The notes: generated by a model not told the origin, from the sequence alone. Positions 1 to 9,487 are shown, counted from the first letter of the stretch. The stretch is DNA of 64,000 nucleotides from Clostridiales bacterium (GCA_021205725.1 JAJPWY010000033.1:17278-81277), one strand, 5' to 3'. Translations and numbers: made by a program.

Positions 1-915
1 GGTGGTGGTCTGGCTGTCGTCAGCGGGCAGGCTGGCACCAAGAGAACCGACCTTCTCAAAGCCGGAGTAGTCGCTCATCTCAATTACGACGGGGGCCTCC
101 TCCATCCGTTCGACAAGGGCGCTGACCGCCTCATTTTCTTCCAGCGTGGCGGTAAACACGCTGTCTCCGATCTGCACGTTCATTTTCAAGGGTGTCACCT
201 CCGAGTCTTCTTTTGGCAGCGTAAGACTGCCTACCCATTCAGCTACGTCGTTCTCTGTTGCGTCCCCGGAGAACCGCTGTCCCTCCAGCCAGGTAACGGC
301 GTCCGAACAGAGCCCGTGCAGATTCTCTGCGCTGGAGCCGATGCCGCTGCTGTGGGAGGTGCAAAAGGGGATGATCGTCACATCAGAGAACTCATAGCGC
401 TCTAAAAAGGTGCTGATGATTCTCGGCGCCTGTCCGTGCCAGATGGGGTAGCCGAGGAAGATCACATCGTACTGCGCCATGTTCTCCACGCCACCGGAAA
501 TGGCAGGCCGTGCGGATGCGTCTGCCTGTTCCTGATTGGCCCGGCTGGAGGAGTCGTTATAGTCTAAATCCTCCGCTGTATAGGGCGTTTCCGGTATGAT
601 TTGATAGCTGTCTGCGCCGGTTTCGTCGACGATCCACTGGGCGATCTGCTCTGTTGTGCCGGTGCAGGAAAAATAGGCGACCAGTATATTGCTGCCGGAA
701 GAAGTGCTGTCAGCATCCACCGCCTCATCGTAAGCTTCGTCTGCCGAAGCCGACGCTTCCGGCGCTATGGTTTCGCTTCCTGCTTCCGACTGATCTTCCA
801 CCGCTGCTTCAGCGGTAGATTCCGCATCAGACGAAGTCTCTGTATACCCTGCGCCGCAGGCTACCAGCAGAGCCAACATGCAGGCGGAGAGGAATAATGC
901 AAAAAATCGATTCAT
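1..915 (-). CDS. Flavodoxin-fold lipoprotein with C-terminal cyclophilin-like domain (cut off at window edge)
   Basis: The start ATG lies at 913-915 behind an AGGAGGAGAG ribosome site. The gene runs off the left edge, so about 305 residues are visible and the C-terminus is missing. The N-terminus is a lipoprotein signal (LALLVACG lipobox, Cys about residue 20), then an acidic, Ser/Ala-rich spacer to about residue 75. A flavodoxin domain follows, with the phosphate-loop pattern SCTGTTEQ after a LVAYF beta strand and an LGYPIWHG segment typical of Flavodoxin_4 proteins. The last visible 60 residues (MNVQIGDSVF... onward) look like the cyclophilin-like domain that often follows such flavodoxins. 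An FMN protein tethered outside the membrane would be a redox carrier or reductase; the substrate is unknown. The start is one base from the stop of the upstream small gene, so the two are co-transcribed. Confidence 0.8.
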   Translation of the reverse strand, partial: MNRFFALFLSACMLALLVACGAGYTETSSDAESTAEAAVEDQSEAGSETIAPEASASADEAYDEAVDADSTSSGSNILVAYFSCTGTTEQIAQWIVDETGADSYQIIPETPYTAEDLDYNDSSSRANQEQADASARPAISGGVENMAQYDVIFLGYPIWHGQAPRIISTFLERYEFSDVTIIPFCTSHSSGIGSSAENLHGLCSDAVTWLEGQRFSGDATENDVAEWVGSLTLPKEDSEVTPLKMNVQIGDSVFTATLEENEAVSALVERMEEAPVVIEMSDYSGFEKVGSLGASLPADDSQTTT

Positions 916-916
916 C

Positions 917-1150
917 CTATCTCTCCTCCTGATTGAGCCGATAGACCAGATAGTCCAGACAGTCCAGCTTTTTCTGCTCTGCATGGATATGGTTCAGCAG
1001 ATCACGACGACCGCCCTGCAGGGTGCGCAGCAGTTCCCTGCGCCGTCCTCTTTCCCTCAGCAGGACGCAGCGGGAGATCATCTCCTCCTCAAAGCCGATG
1101 TCCACCAGATTTTGATAGAAGCGCTGGGCCTCGTTGTTCACATCCGGCAC
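917..1150 (-). CDS. Small conserved hypothetical protein (77 aa)
   Basis: This charged, soluble protein of 77 residues has no signal peptide or membrane segment. It is rich in Arg, Glu and Leu with predicted long helices (RERGRRRELLRTLQGGRRDLL). A promoter with perfect 17-bp spacing lies directly upstream, and the stop codon almost touches the start of the flavodoxin lipoprotein gene, so it is the first gene of a two-gene operon. I do not recognise a function. The sequence resembles short helical proteins common in Clostridia that are annotated only as hypothetical. The good ribosome site (AGGAGGTGG before the ATG) and the promoter support a real gene. Confidence 0.6.
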   Translation of the reverse strand: MPDVNNEAQRFYQNLVDIGFEEEMISRCVLLRERGRRRELLRTLQGGRRDLLNHIHAEQKKLDCLDYLVYRLNQEER

Positions 1151-1176
1151 CGATGACCACCTCCTCTGTTTCCTAT

Positions 1177-1205
1177 ATTTTAGATGAAGAAGGCGGGAAT
1201 AGCAA
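1177..1205 (-). promoter_or_regulatory. Sigma-A-type promoter for the 917-1150 / flavodoxin operon
   Basis: On the minus strand TTGCTA (1200-1205) and TAAAAT (1177-1182) are separated by exactly 17 bp. Transcription would begin about 20 bp before the small gene's start codon at 1150. Confidence 0.6.
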
Positions 1206-1390
1206 ATGCTTTCTTCCTATGGCTGGCTATGCCTAAAAGGAATAGCAGAACACAGGATACGGCTTCGGGAGCCCCTGACCGGTCGAGGCATATCGGACTG
1301 TCTGCGAATCGTTTGCTGCTGGCTTGCCTCCGCTCACGGCTCCCTGTGGCAGCTTTCTGACGGGGAGCCGTTTCCGTCCGGAGCATGAGA

Positions 1391-1423
1391 ACGAAAAATC
1401 CCGGCGAAGCTCATTCGCCGGGA
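1391..1423 (-). terminator. Intrinsic terminator of rnz, overlapping its stop codon
   Basis: On the minus strand a 10-bp perfect stem (TCCCGGCGAA with TTCGCCGGGA, 1399-1408 and 1414-1423) has a 5-nt loop and is followed by five T residues. The rnz stop TGA (1411-1413) lies inside the loop, so the terminator is part of the end of the gene. Confidence 0.85.
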
Positions 1424-2313
1424 AATCGTATGGTGGTGCGCCGTCCGCTGTAGCCCAGGGAGGCGGCGGGGAACAGGTCGGTGGCTGCGGAAAGGCAGTC
1501 CTCCGGGTGGTTCAAGGAGGGGCTGAAATGGGTCAGCCACAGCTCTTTGGCTCCGGAGCGCTTAGCGGTCTTGGCGGCCTCCTGGAACATCATATGGCAG
1601 GTCTCCCTGGCCTTGGGGAGCTTCTCCGCCTCGCCGTACATCCCCTCGCAGATGAGCAGGTCGGCATCGGCGGCAGCCCTATAGAGCGCCTTTGCCGGGC
1701 GGGTGTCGGTGGCGTAGACCAGACGGATGCCCTGTCGGGCGGGGCCCAGCACCATGTCCGGGGTGAAGCCCTCCACCGTCTCCCCCTGCTGGAGATGCTT
1801 CCAGAGCTGCTTGGGGATGCCCGCCCGGGCAGCCCGGGCCGGGTCAAATTTCCCCTTCCGTGGCACCTCCGCCAGATAGCCGAAGCAGGGCACCGTATGC
1901 CGCAGGGGAAAGGCGGTGATCCTCCAGTCCCCCAGGTCAATGGTCTGCTCCGTCTCCGGCGGCAGCTCCCGGACGGTCACAGGGAAGGCCAGCTCCGGGG
2001 CGATGACCTTCACCGCCTCCATCACCCGGCCGATGCCCACCGGCCCGATGACCGTCACCGGCTCCGTCCGGTCCATGTTGCCCATGGTCAGCAGCAGTCC
2101 CGGCAGCCCGGCGGTGTGGTCGGCGTGGAGGTGGGTGATGCAGATGGTGTCCAGGCTCTTAAAGGTACACCCTGCCTCCCGGGCGGCGATTTGGGTGCCC
2201 TCTCCGGCGTCGATGAGCAGACTGCGTCCGTTGCACCGCAGCACCAGAGAGGTCAGCCACCGTCCAGGCAGGGGCATGGTTCCCCCTGTCCCCAGCAGAC
2301 AGACATCCAACAT
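1411..2313 (-). CDS. rnz: Ribonuclease Z (tRNA 3' endonuclease), metallo-beta-lactamase fold
   Basis: RNase Z removes the 3' trailer from tRNA precursors in the cytoplasm. The protein has 300 residues, the usual length for the bacterial short form. It shows the zinc-binding motif HLHADH near residue 65, the N-terminal LLGTGG turn of the family, later ligands in FPLRHT and ATDTRP, and the C-terminal LTHFSP histidine motif. I chose the ATG at 2311-2313 because GAGGTGA lies 5 nt upstream; an in-frame TTG at 2337 would add eight residues without a site. It follows clpE by 39 nt on the same strand and ends in its own terminator, so it is probably the last gene of a clpE-rnz unit. Confidence 0.92.
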   Translation of the reverse strand: MLDVCLLGTGGTMPLPGRWLTSLVLRCNGRSLLIDAGEGTQIAAREAGCTFKSLDTICITHLHADHTAGLPGLLLTMGNMDRTEPVTVIGPVGIGRVMEAVKVIAPELAFPVTVRELPPETEQTIDLGDWRITAFPLRHTVPCFGYLAEVPRKGKFDPARAARAGIPKQLWKHLQQGETVEGFTPDMVLGPARQGIRLVYATDTRPAKALYRAAADADLLICEGMYGEAEKLPKARETCHMMFQEAAKTAKRSGAKELWLTHFSPSLNHPEDCLSAATDLFPAASLGYSGRRTTIRFPGE

Positions 2314-2352
2314 TCCCCTCACCTCGCCTCTTTCCAATGTGATATGATACCG

Positions 2353-4938
2353 TCAGCCGCTGATGAGCATGATCTGGTCGTTCTCCGCTGTGGCCTGGAG
2401 GAAGGTGATCTGCTGATCGTAGTTCTGAATGAGCCGCTGGGCGATCACGTCCTCCAGCTCCTTCTGGATGAGCCGCCGGAGGTTCCGGGCCCCGTAGGTC
2501 AGGGAGTAGGACTTCCGGGTCAGATAGTCCACCAGGGCGTCGTCCCAGGTGAAGGTGATGCCCTTCTCCTCCAGGGAGTCTCTCAGCTCGCCCAGCATAA
2601 TGCCGGTGATGCCCTTGAAGTTCTCCTCGCTCAGGTGGTTGAAGTGGACGATCTCGTCCACACGGTTGATGAACTCCGGCCGCAGGAAGGACTGAAGGGC
2701 CTTCATGGTCTTCTCCTTGTCCTGCTCGTCGGCGGTGCGGCCAAAGCCCACGCTGCCGTTTTTGGACTCGCTGCCCGCGTTGGAGGTCATGACGATGACG
2801 GTGTTCTCAAAGTTCACCTTCCGCCCGTGGGAGTCGGTAATCTGGCCGTCGTCCAAAATCTGGAGCAGGATGTTGAGTACATCCGGGTGGGCCTTCTCGA
2901 TCTCGTCAAAGAGGATGACGGAATAGGGCTTCCGGCGGATCTTTTCGGTGAGCTGCCCCGCCTCGTCATAGCCCACATAGCCGGGAGGCGACCCCACGAT
3001 GCGGGAGACGGCATGCTTTTCCATAAACTCGGACATGTCCAGCCGGATCAGGGACTCAGGGCTGTTGAACAAATCCTGGGCCAGCTGCTTGACCAGCTCG
3101 GTCTTGCCCACGCCGGTAGAGCCGACGAAGATGAAGGAGACCGGCTTGTGCTTGGGGGAGATACCCACCCGGTTCCGGCGGATGGCCCGGGTGACGGCGT
3201 CCACCGCCTCGTCCTGGCCGATGATGTGCTGCTTGAGCCGCTGATCCAGCTGGCTCAGGCGGGCAAACTCCTCCTCCTGGATGCGGCTGGCGGGGATGTT
3301 CGTCCACAGCTCGATGACCCGGGCCAGGTTTTCCACCCCCAGCTGGGGACGGCCCAGGCTCTCCAGGCTGCGCTGCTCCTCGTCCAGCTTTAGCTCGGCG
3401 CTGCGGAGGTAGGCCAGCCGCTCGTAGCCCCGGTTGTCCTCCGGGGTGGTCTGGATGTTGTTGCGCTCCTCCTGGAGGGTGCGCAGCTCCTCCCGGAGCT
3501 TCTCCGACCGCTGCCCGATCAGGCGCAGCCGCTCCTCCCGCTGGGACTGGTCTCCACCGCCGCTCTGCAGGCTGATGGCCTCGTTGTTGACGGCGGTGAG
3601 CTGCTGGCGGCACCGGGACTGCTTCTGCTCGTTCTCCTTGAGCCGGGCGGAGCGCTGGGAGGACTGCTGCTCCTGGCTGGCCAGGATCAGCTCCTTCTCC
3701 TTGGCCAGATCCGCCCGCTCCTTCTGGATGGCGGCCAGCCGGGCCAGGTTGGCGTTGTGGAGGTTCACGTCGGAGCAGGCCTCGTCGATGAGGTCGATGG
3801 CCTTATCCGGCAGATACCGGTCGGTGATATACCGCTCGGACAGGGTGACCGCCTGGCGCAGGATGGGCCGGGGGATGGTCACCTGATGGTAGTCCTCATA
3901 GAAGTGGGCGATGCCCTCCAGAATCTTCACCGAGTCGTCGATGGACGGCTCCGCCACGTTCACCGGCTGGAACCGGCGCTCCAGGGCGGCGTCCTTCTCG
4001 ATGTATTTCCGGTACTCGTTGTAGGTGGTGGCACCGATGACCTGGATCTCGCCCCGGCTCAGGGCGGGCTTGAGGATGTTGGCGGCGTTCATGGAGCCCT
4101 CGGCGTCTCCGGCCCCCACGATGTTATGGATCTCGTCGATAACCAGGATGATGTTGCCGATCTTCTTGATCTCCTCGATCAGGCCCTTCATCCGGCTCTC
4201 AAACTGACCCCGGAACTGGGTGCCCGCCACCAGAGCGGTCAGGTCGAGAAGATAGACCTCCTTGTCCTGGAGCTTATAGGGCACGTCGCCGGAGGCGATG
4301 CGCAGGGCCAGGCCCTCGGCGATGGCGGTCTTGCCTACGCCGGGCTCGCCGATGAGACAGGGGTTGTTCTTCTGGCGACGGTTCAAAATCTGCATCACCC
4401 GGGAGATCTCCTGCTCCCGGCCGATGACCCCGTCCAGCTTGCCCTCCCGGGCCTGTCGGGTCAGGGAGGTGCAATAGTTCTCCAGGAATTTCCGCTTCTG
4501 GCCGCCGTTTTTCTGCTGCTTCTGGTCGGAACGGTTCCCGTCATCCCGGCTGCGGTTGTCCTCCCGCTCCTCCCGCTGGGGGGTGGGGGGATTGGAGGAG
4601 CCGAACAGACGATTCAGGAAGGGGAAGGTGGCGGTCTTGCCGTCCTCCTCGTCCTCGTCGTCGCTGTCGTCGTTCTCTCCGTCAGTGGGCTGCTGGCTCT
4701 CCATCAGGGATTCCATGGCCTCTGGGCCGCCGAAGGCGGACATCATGTCGTTGGTCAGGTTGTCCAGGTCGTCGTCCGAGATGCCCATTTTGTTGAGCAG
4801 GTCGTCCACAGGCTTGATGCCCATGCCCTTGGCACAGCTCAGGCAATAGCCCTCATTCTTCGTCTCCCCGCCGTCCATTTTGGTCAGGAAGATCACTGCC
4901 ACATTTTTGTGGCATTTGGAACACAGTACAGGCTGCAT
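2353..4938 (-). CDS. clpE: ClpE-type ATP-dependent protease ATPase subunit
   Basis: This Hsp100 unfoldase feeds substrates to ClpP. The 861 residues begin with a four-cysteine zinc finger (C6, C9, C32, C35), the hallmark of ClpE rather than ClpC. An acidic, charged linker (about 75-130) follows. The first AAA+ module has Walker A GEPGVGKT and VIDEIH; a coiled-coil middle region spans about 390-500; the second AAA+ module has GSTGVGKT and [14 protein letters not shown] tripeptide in GSVGFGRT, between the second Walker B region and the end, matches the ClpP-docking loop. The start has AAGGAG eight bases upstream. A perfect 9-bp inverted repeat overlies its putative promoter (4971-5008), which suggests repression. 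A second ClpP-type ATPase, clpC, is encoded at 34488-36926. Confidence 0.9.
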   Translation of the reverse strand: MQPVLCSKCHKNVAVIFLTKMDGGETKNEGYCLSCAKGMGIKPVDDLLNKMGISDDDLDNLTNDMMSAFGGPEAMESLMESQQPTDGENDDSDDEDEEDGKTATFPFLNRLFGSSNPPTPQREEREDNRSRDDGNRSDQKQQKNGGQKRKFLENYCTSLTRQAREGKLDGVIGREQEISRVMQILNRRQKNNPCLIGEPGVGKTAIAEGLALRIASGDVPYKLQDKEVYLLDLTALVAGTQFRGQFESRMKGLIEEIKKIGNIILVIDEIHNIVGAGDAEGSMNAANILKPALSRGEIQVIGATTYNEYRKYIEKDAALERRFQPVNVAEPSIDDSVKILEGIAHFYEDYHQVTIPRPILRQAVTLSERYITDRYLPDKAIDLIDEACSDVNLHNANLARLAAIQKERADLAKEKELILASQEQQSSQRSARLKENEQKQSRCRQQLTAVNNEAISLQSGGGDQSQREERLRLIGQRSEKLREELRTLQEERNNIQTTPEDNRGYERLAYLRSAELKLDEEQRSLESLGRPQLGVENLARVIELWTNIPASRIQEEEFARLSQLDQRLKQHIIGQDEAVDAVTRAIRRNRVGISPKHKPVSFIFVGSTGVGKTELVKQLAQDLFNSPESLIRLDMSEFMEKHAVSRIVGSPPGYVGYDEAGQLTEKIRRKPYSVILFDEIEKAHPDVLNILLQILDDGQITDSHGRKVNFENTVIVMTSNAGSESKNGSVGFGRTADEQDKEKTMKALQSFLRPEFINRVDEIVHFNHLSEENFKGITGIMLGELRDSLEEKGITFTWDDALVDYLTRKSYSLTYGARNLRRLIQKELEDVIAQRLIQNYDQQITFLQATAENDQIMLISG

Positions 4939-4970
4939 ATAGATACTCCTTAACTCCCTCTGAGAGGGTC

Positions 4971-5008
4971 TTCACAATTTTAGGGAAAGAATATCATATA
5001 ATTGTGAA
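4971..5008. promoter_or_regulatory. Operator-like 9-bp inverted repeat upstream of clpE
   Basis: TTCACAATT (4971-4979) and AATTGTGAA (5000-5008) are perfect inverted repeats with a 20-bp AT-rich centre containing TATGAT- and ATATTC-like -10 candidates on the minus strand. Centre-to-centre spacing is 29 bp, close to three helical turns. It does not match the CtsR heptad repeat that controls clp genes in Bacillus. Binding by a repressor is inferred. Confidence 0.5.
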
Positions 5009-5034
5009 CAAATCTAGTCCTGTTCTCCTTATTT

Positions 5035-5694
5035 CTACAGAGAAAAGGTGGTAAAGGAGGCGAGCAGCTCCAGCAGGAGGCTGCTTTCCAGGCTCTCCTG
5101 ACCGATCAGACCGAAGGACGCCCCCAGAGAGCAGACCACAGCCACGATGATAAGCCCCCGCACCAGGCCGCACACGCCGCCCAGGGACTTGTTCAAAAAG
5201 TGCAGTCCCGGCAGACGGGCCGCTACGTTGAGTACCCGGGCGATCAGGTGGCCCAGCAGCAGGATGATAACAAAGGCGAGTACATATACCACCAGCCAGG
5301 CGATAGAGCTGGAGAGGCTGATGGCCATGCTCTCCGCCACGTCCGCCGTGGCCGCCTGCACTCCCTGGTCTACAGACTGGGAGAAGGACTGATACACCTC
5401 TGAATCGAAGATCTGGGCCAAAAAGCCCCCGTCCTCCAAAGCGGCGGAGGCCTCCTCCTCCGTCTGAGGCTCCGTGTCCAGGGCCTCGTCGATGGACTGC
5501 TGGATGCTGCTCTGGATAGACGGCTGGATGGCCTGGGCCAGGGCGGGAGACAGGCTGTCCGCCGCCATCTGCGCCCCCACCAGGGCCAGAATCGCCGTCA
5601 CCAGGCCGCACAGGGTCATGATGAGCCCCCGGCGTGCGCCCAGAACAGCAAAGAGTACCAATACAATGATGATGACCAGGTCAAACAGATTCAT
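5035..5694 (-). CDS. cvpA: CvpA family membrane protein
   Basis: This 219-residue integral membrane protein has four or so hydrophobic segments (about 5-25, 30-50, 105-135, 165-185). It opens with LFDLVIIIVLVLFAVLGARRGL, the typical first helix and following RRG of CvpA/colicin V production proteins. Between the first two helices and the rest lies an acidic extracytoplasmic loop (about 60-100). The family is found across Bacteria; members influence envelope stress tolerance and, in E. coli, colicin V export, but the biochemical activity is unknown. It is the last gene of the ecf-truA operon, 24 nt after the DUF5711 gene. Confidence 0.85.
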   Translation of the reverse strand: MNLFDLVIIIVLVLFAVLGARRGLIMTLCGLVTAILALVGAQMAADSLSPALAQAIQPSIQSSIQQSIDEALDTEPQTEEEASAALEDGGFLAQIFDSEVYQSFSQSVDQGVQAATADVAESMAISLSSSIAWLVVYVLAFVIILLLGHLIARVLNVAARLPGLHFLNKSLGGVCGLVRGLIIVAVVCSLGASFGLIGQESLESSLLLELLASFTTFSL

Positions 5695-5718
5695 ATTCCG
5701 ATTCCTTCCTCTTGTGGC

Positions 5719-6921
5719 TTATGGCAAAAAGACATGGGCCGTGTCGACGCCGATGAGCATGGCCGCACCGTCAGACCGGGCCAGCGCCCGGAGCGTGCCG
5801 TCGCTATTCTCAATAGAGGCGTATTCCTCCAGATCGGAGGTATAGACCGTCAGCTCGCTGCCGGTGAGCACGGCAATATATCGTCCCGCCGCCGTCACGG
5901 ACAGCACCTCTCCTTCGACCTCCAGAGTGCCGGAGACTGCACCCTGGTCGTCCAGCACCACGATCTCTCCCAGGGCGCCGGAGCGGTAATAGCTGAAATA
6001 CTCCACTGCATACCCGTCCTGGAGGGAGTAGCTCTGGAGGTAATAGCTGCTCTCTGCCCAGCTCCCCAGCTCCTGGAGCTGGGTATCCAGGCGGCGGACG
6101 CCGTTCTCCTCCTGGAGCCAGATGCCGTCGTCATCCCAGGACAGATCCAGCACTACGCCGTTGGTTACCTGGGCGGAAACGGTCTCGCTGCCGTCGGTGC
6201 AGCTGTACAGCGTCAGGGTGGACACGAAGTCCATGCCGTCCTGGCCGATGGTCAGCAGGGCCACCTGGCTGTTGTCCGGGGACACTGCGGCGTCCATGAC
6301 AAAGCTGGAGGAGATGTTTTCCGTAATGATCTTATTCTGGCCGGCGTCGTACACCGTCACCGCCGCCTTGTAGCCGGTAGCCTGCTCCGCCACGGCCAGC
6401 CAGCCCTGGTCGTTCACCCGGGCGGAGATCAGCTCATAGCTCCCTGACGTCTCATACTCCCAGATGAGCACACGACCGGAGAACAGATACAGCTCGCTTC
6501 CGCCTGCGTCGTAGACCAGAGCATAGTCCCCCGCCGTCTGGATCACCGGCTGGGCCAGGGCCGCCTCCATATCCACATAGGCCGTGCCCCCGTCGGAATA
6601 GACCCAGATGTGATTGGCGTTGCAGACGACGAGGCTGTCGCTCAGGGCGGCATAGACGTTATCCGTCTCAGAGGAGATGGTGAACTCCACCCCCTGGCCC
6701 TCCTCAGTCCGCTCCAGGGCCTGATAGGTGAGATACCGCTTGACCAGATCCAGGTTGAGCTGATCCCGATTGAGCACCAGCACCACCGCCAGGGCCACCA
6801 ACAGGGCGGTGAAGATGCTGGCCAAAATGCGCAGCAACACCTTCAGCCAGCCGGGAGCCTCCTTCTTTTGGCGGCCCTCCTCTTTCCGGGCCGTTGCCTG
6901 ATTTTCTCTGTTTTCTTCCAT
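5719..6921 (-). CDS. DUF5711-like membrane-anchored protein with beta-propeller-like ectodomain
   Basis: The protein has 400 residues: a basic, Lys/Glu-rich cytoplasmic tail (1-25), one membrane helix (about 27-48) and a large outer domain. The ectodomain is full of short strands with repeated patterns such as GDYALVYDAGGSELYLF and DNSQVALLTIGQDG, which is how WD/PQQ-type propellers look. DUF5711 proteins of Clostridia have this plan and often sit next to cvpA. The function is unknown; sensing or scaffolding at the cell surface is a guess. It lies between truA (4-nt gap) and cvpA. Confidence 0.7.
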   Translation of the reverse strand: MEENRENQATARKEEGRQKKEAPGWLKVLLRILASIFTALLVALAVVLVLNRDQLNLDLVKRYLTYQALERTEEGQGVEFTISSETDNVYAALSDSLVVCNANHIWVYSDGGTAYVDMEAALAQPVIQTAGDYALVYDAGGSELYLFSGRVLIWEYETSGSYELISARVNDQGWLAVAEQATGYKAAVTVYDAGQNKIITENISSSFVMDAAVSPDNSQVALLTIGQDGMDFVSTLTLYSCTDGSETVSAQVTNGVVLDLSWDDDGIWLQEENGVRRLDTQLQELGSWAESSYYLQSYSLQDGYAVEYFSYYRSGALGEIVVLDDQGAVSGTLEVEGEVLSVTAAGRYIAVLTGSELTVYTSDLEEYASIENSDGTLRALARSDGAAMLIGVDTAHVFLP

Positions 6922-6925
6922 GGGC

Positions 6926-7696
6926 TCATTCCTCCGGGTCTGTGTCCAGACCCACCGGTTCCCGGTACCATAGCCGGGTCATGTAAAGTCCGCCGGGGGG
7001 TACCGTGGGCCCGGCCTCTACCCGGTTCCCACGCAGCAGGATATCTCCAATCTCCGCCGGGGTCAGCTTGCCCTCGGCGGCGTAGAGCACCGTCCCCACC
7101 ATGATACGAACCATGTTGTACAAAAATCCGTTGGCGCACACCTTCAGGGTGATCAGATCTCCCTCCCGGGCCACGTCGAAGTAATAGACCGTCCGGACGG
7201 TGGAGCGGACATTGGTGCCCACGTCCCGGACGGCGGCAAAGTCATGGGTGCCCACAAACTGCTCCGCCGCCTGAGCCATGGCGCCCTCGTCCAACCGCTT
7301 GGGATAGAAGTAGGCCCGGTTGACATAAAATGCGTTCCGTATCCGGGAGTTGAACACCTGATAGGTGTACTCCTTTTTGATGCAGGAGGCGATGGCGTTG
7401 AATTCCGGAGACACCTCCCGGGCGGAGACCACCACGATGTCCTCCGGCAGCTGGGCGTTGAAGGCCAGGGGCATCCGGTCACAGGGGATGGTGCAGTCCG
7501 TGCGGAAGTTGGCGATGTACACCTTTGCGTGAACCCCGGCGTCGGTGCGACCCGCCCCGGTGAACCGGACGGGATGCTTCACCACCCGGGACACCGCTTG
7601 CTCCAGCGTCTCCTGGACGGTGGCGCCGTTATTCTGAATCTGCCAGCCGTGGTAGGCGGTGCCCACATACATCAGCTGTAAGGCGATATTACGCAT
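6926..7696 (-). CDS. truA: tRNA pseudouridine(38-40) synthase TruA
   Basis: TruA isomerises uridines 38-40 in the anticodon stem of many tRNAs. The 256 residues match the family length. The catalytic motif GAGRTDAGVHA is present near residue 50, with the nucleophilic Asp in RTDAG. The KKEYTYQVFN and GFLYNMVRIMVGT segments are also characteristic of the family. The gene follows ecfT on the same strand, the same order as in Bacillus (ecfA1-ecfA2-ecfT-truA), and overlaps nothing. Confidence 0.96.
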   Translation of the reverse strand: MRNIALQLMYVGTAYHGWQIQNNGATVQETLEQAVSRVVKHPVRFTGAGRTDAGVHAKVYIANFRTDCTIPCDRMPLAFNAQLPEDIVVVSAREVSPEFNAIASCIKKEYTYQVFNSRIRNAFYVNRAYFYPKRLDEGAMAQAAEQFVGTHDFAAVRDVGTNVRSTVRTVYYFDVAREGDLITLKVCANGFLYNMVRIMVGTVLYAAEGKLTPAEIGDILLRGNRVEAGPTVPPGGLYMTRLWYREPVGLDTDPEE

Positions 7697-7727
7697 AGGC
7701 CCCCTCCTTTCGACGGCAGCGGCTTTG

Positions 7728-8537
7728 TCACACCCCGAAGCCCATGGCCAGCACCATGACCACAGCGGTCAGAGCGACCCCCAGTCCCAGGGCCATATAG
7801 TCCTCTTTGGTATAGGCCAGATTTTTCAGCCGGGTGCGGCCCTCGCCCCCGTGGTAGCAGCGGCACTCCATGGCGGTGGCCAGCTCGTCCGCCCGCCGGA
7901 AGGCAGAGACAAACAGGGGCACCAGCAGAGGGATGAGGGCCTTGGCCTTGTCCAGCAGATTGCCGGAGTCGAAGTCCGCTCCCCGGGCCTTCTGAGCGGA
8001 CATGATCTTGTCCGTCTCCTCGATCAGTGTGGGAATGAACCGCAGGGCGATGGACATCATCATGGCCAGCTCGTGTATCGGCACATGGAGCTTTTTCAGC
8101 GGCCCCAACAGATCCTCGAGGCCGTCGGTGAGCATGATGGGGGAGGTGGTGTAGGTCAGCAGGAAGGTGCCGCTGATGAGCATTAAAATGCGCACCACCA
8201 TAAAGAAAGCCGTCCGGACGCCCCCGGTGGTGATGGTGAACACCCACCAATGCACCAGCACGTCGCCGGTGGTGTTGTAAAAGAGGTTGAGCACGCCGGT
8301 GAAGATGAGGATGATGACCACCGGGCGCATACCGTTCAAAATCGCCTTGGCCCCCACCTTGGACAGCCGGATGCAGGTGATGAGAAAGAGCAGCATCAGG
8401 CCGTAGGTGACGACTCCCTGGGCGGAGAACAGGGCCACGATATAGAGCACCACGATGATGATCTTCGTCCTGGGATCCAGGTTGTGGACGATGGTGTCTC
8501 CCGGGAAAAACTGACCCAGAGTGATATCCTTCAGCAC
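7728..8537 (-). CDS. ecfT: Energy-coupling factor transporter transmembrane protein EcfT
   Basis: EcfT is the membrane scaffold that joins the ATPases EcfA1/EcfA2 to interchangeable vitamin-binding S components. The 269 residues contain several hydrophobic segments and the two coupling-helix signatures with the Ala-Arg-Gly pattern (KARGADF about residue 185, and CRCYHGGEGRT further on, where the second is a variant). The start is a GTG at 8537 that overlaps the ecfA2 stop by 7 nt, with AAGGGGG upstream, so the two are translationally coupled. No S component is encoded nearby, as expected for a group II housekeeping module shared by several S subunits. Confidence 0.92.
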   Translation of the reverse strand: MLKDITLGQFFPGDTIVHNLDPRTKIIIVVLYIVALFSAQGVVTYGLMLLFLITCIRLSKVGAKAILNGMRPVVIILIFTGVLNLFYNTTGDVLVHWWVFTITTGGVRTAFFMVVRILMLISGTFLLTYTTSPIMLTDGLEDLLGPLKKLHVPIHELAMMMSIALRFIPTLIEETDKIMSAQKARGADFDSGNLLDKAKALIPLLVPLFVSAFRRADELATAMECRCYHGGEGRTRLKNLAYTKEDYMALGLGVALTAVVMVLAMGFGV

Positions 8538-9406
8538 GCAGACCGCCCCCTTTTCTCTGCCAGGGCCAGCAGCACGTCCCTGGCCTCGTCCATGGTGTAG
8601 ACGCAGTCGTCCTGGATGGGCAGTCCCAGCTCCCTGAGCCGCTGGAACACCTGTGTCACCTGGGGGATGCCCAGACCCATGGAGCGCAGCTCCTGGCTGT
8701 GGGAGAAGATGTCGTGGGGGGTGCCGTCCAGGGGGATCTTCCCGTCGTTGACCACCACGATGCGCTCCACCGACCGGGCCACCTCCTCCATGGAGTGGGA
8801 GACCAGGATGATGGTGGAGCCCTTGGACTGGTGATAGTCCCGGATGTTGGCGAGGATGGCGTCCCGGCCCGCCGGGTCAAGGCCCGCCGTGGGCTCGTCC
8901 AGGATGAGCACCTCCGGCTCCATGGCGATGACCCCGGCGATGGCCACCCGGCGCTTCTGGCCGCCGGAGAGCTCAAAGGGGGACTTGTCCAGATGCTGCT
9001 CCTTCAGGCCCACAAAGTGGGCGGCCTCGTGGACGCGGCGGTCGATATCTTCCTTGCTCAGCTTCATGTTGGTGGGGCCAAAGGCGATATCCTTATATAC
9101 CGTCTCCTCAAAGAGCTGATACTCCGGATACTGAAAGACCAGGCCCACATGGAACTTGGCCTCCCGGACGCTCTCCTTGCTCTCCCAGATGTCCTTTCCG
9201 TGGAGCAAAATCTGGCCCGAGGTGGGCTTGAGCAGCCCGTTCAAATGCTGGATGAGGGTGGACTTGCCCGAGCCGGTGTGTCCGATCATACCCACATATT
9301 CCCCGGGGTAGATGGAGAGGCTCACGTCGGACAGTGCCTGATGTTCAAAGGGCGTTCCCTGGCTGTAGACGCAGCTCAGGTTCCGCAGCTCTAATATTGG
9401 TTCCAA
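8531..9406 (-). CDS. ecfA2: Energy-coupling factor transporter ATPase EcfA2
   Basis: This ABC ATPase has 291 residues with Walker A GHTGSGKST (about residue 40), the signature LSGGQKRRVA, Walker B VLILDEPTAGLDP and the switch histidine in ILVSHSMEE. Sequence and order identify it as the second ECF ATPase (EcfA'). The start is a TTG at 9406 with GGAGGA eight bases upstream, which may keep its level matched to that of its partners. It powers vitamin uptake with EcfA1 and EcfT. Confidence 0.92.
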   Translation of the reverse strand: MEPILELRNLSCVYSQGTPFEHQALSDVSLSIYPGEYVGMIGHTGSGKSTLIQHLNGLLKPTSGQILLHGKDIWESKESVREAKFHVGLVFQYPEYQLFEETVYKDIAFGPTNMKLSKEDIDRRVHEAAHFVGLKEQHLDKSPFELSGGQKRRVAIAGVIAMEPEVLILDEPTAGLDPAGRDAILANIRDYHQSKGSTIILVSHSMEEVARSVERIVVVNDGKIPLDGTPHDIFSHSQELRSMGLGIPQVTQVFQRLRELGLPIQDDCVYTMDEARDVLLALAEKRGRSAC

Positions 9407-9487
9407 ACAATAATTCCTCCCTGTTCCGGTACCGCTCCCCAGCCCGGGGATGCCATCCGGAGTTCGGTATTTACCATGTTTCCTGTC

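Noticed and set aside
1324..3393. Long open reading frame on the plus strand
   Set aside because: It is antisense to rnz and clpE, has a low-complexity Gly/Leu/Val/His composition and no recognisable domain. High-GC genes commonly leave such open frames on the other strand.
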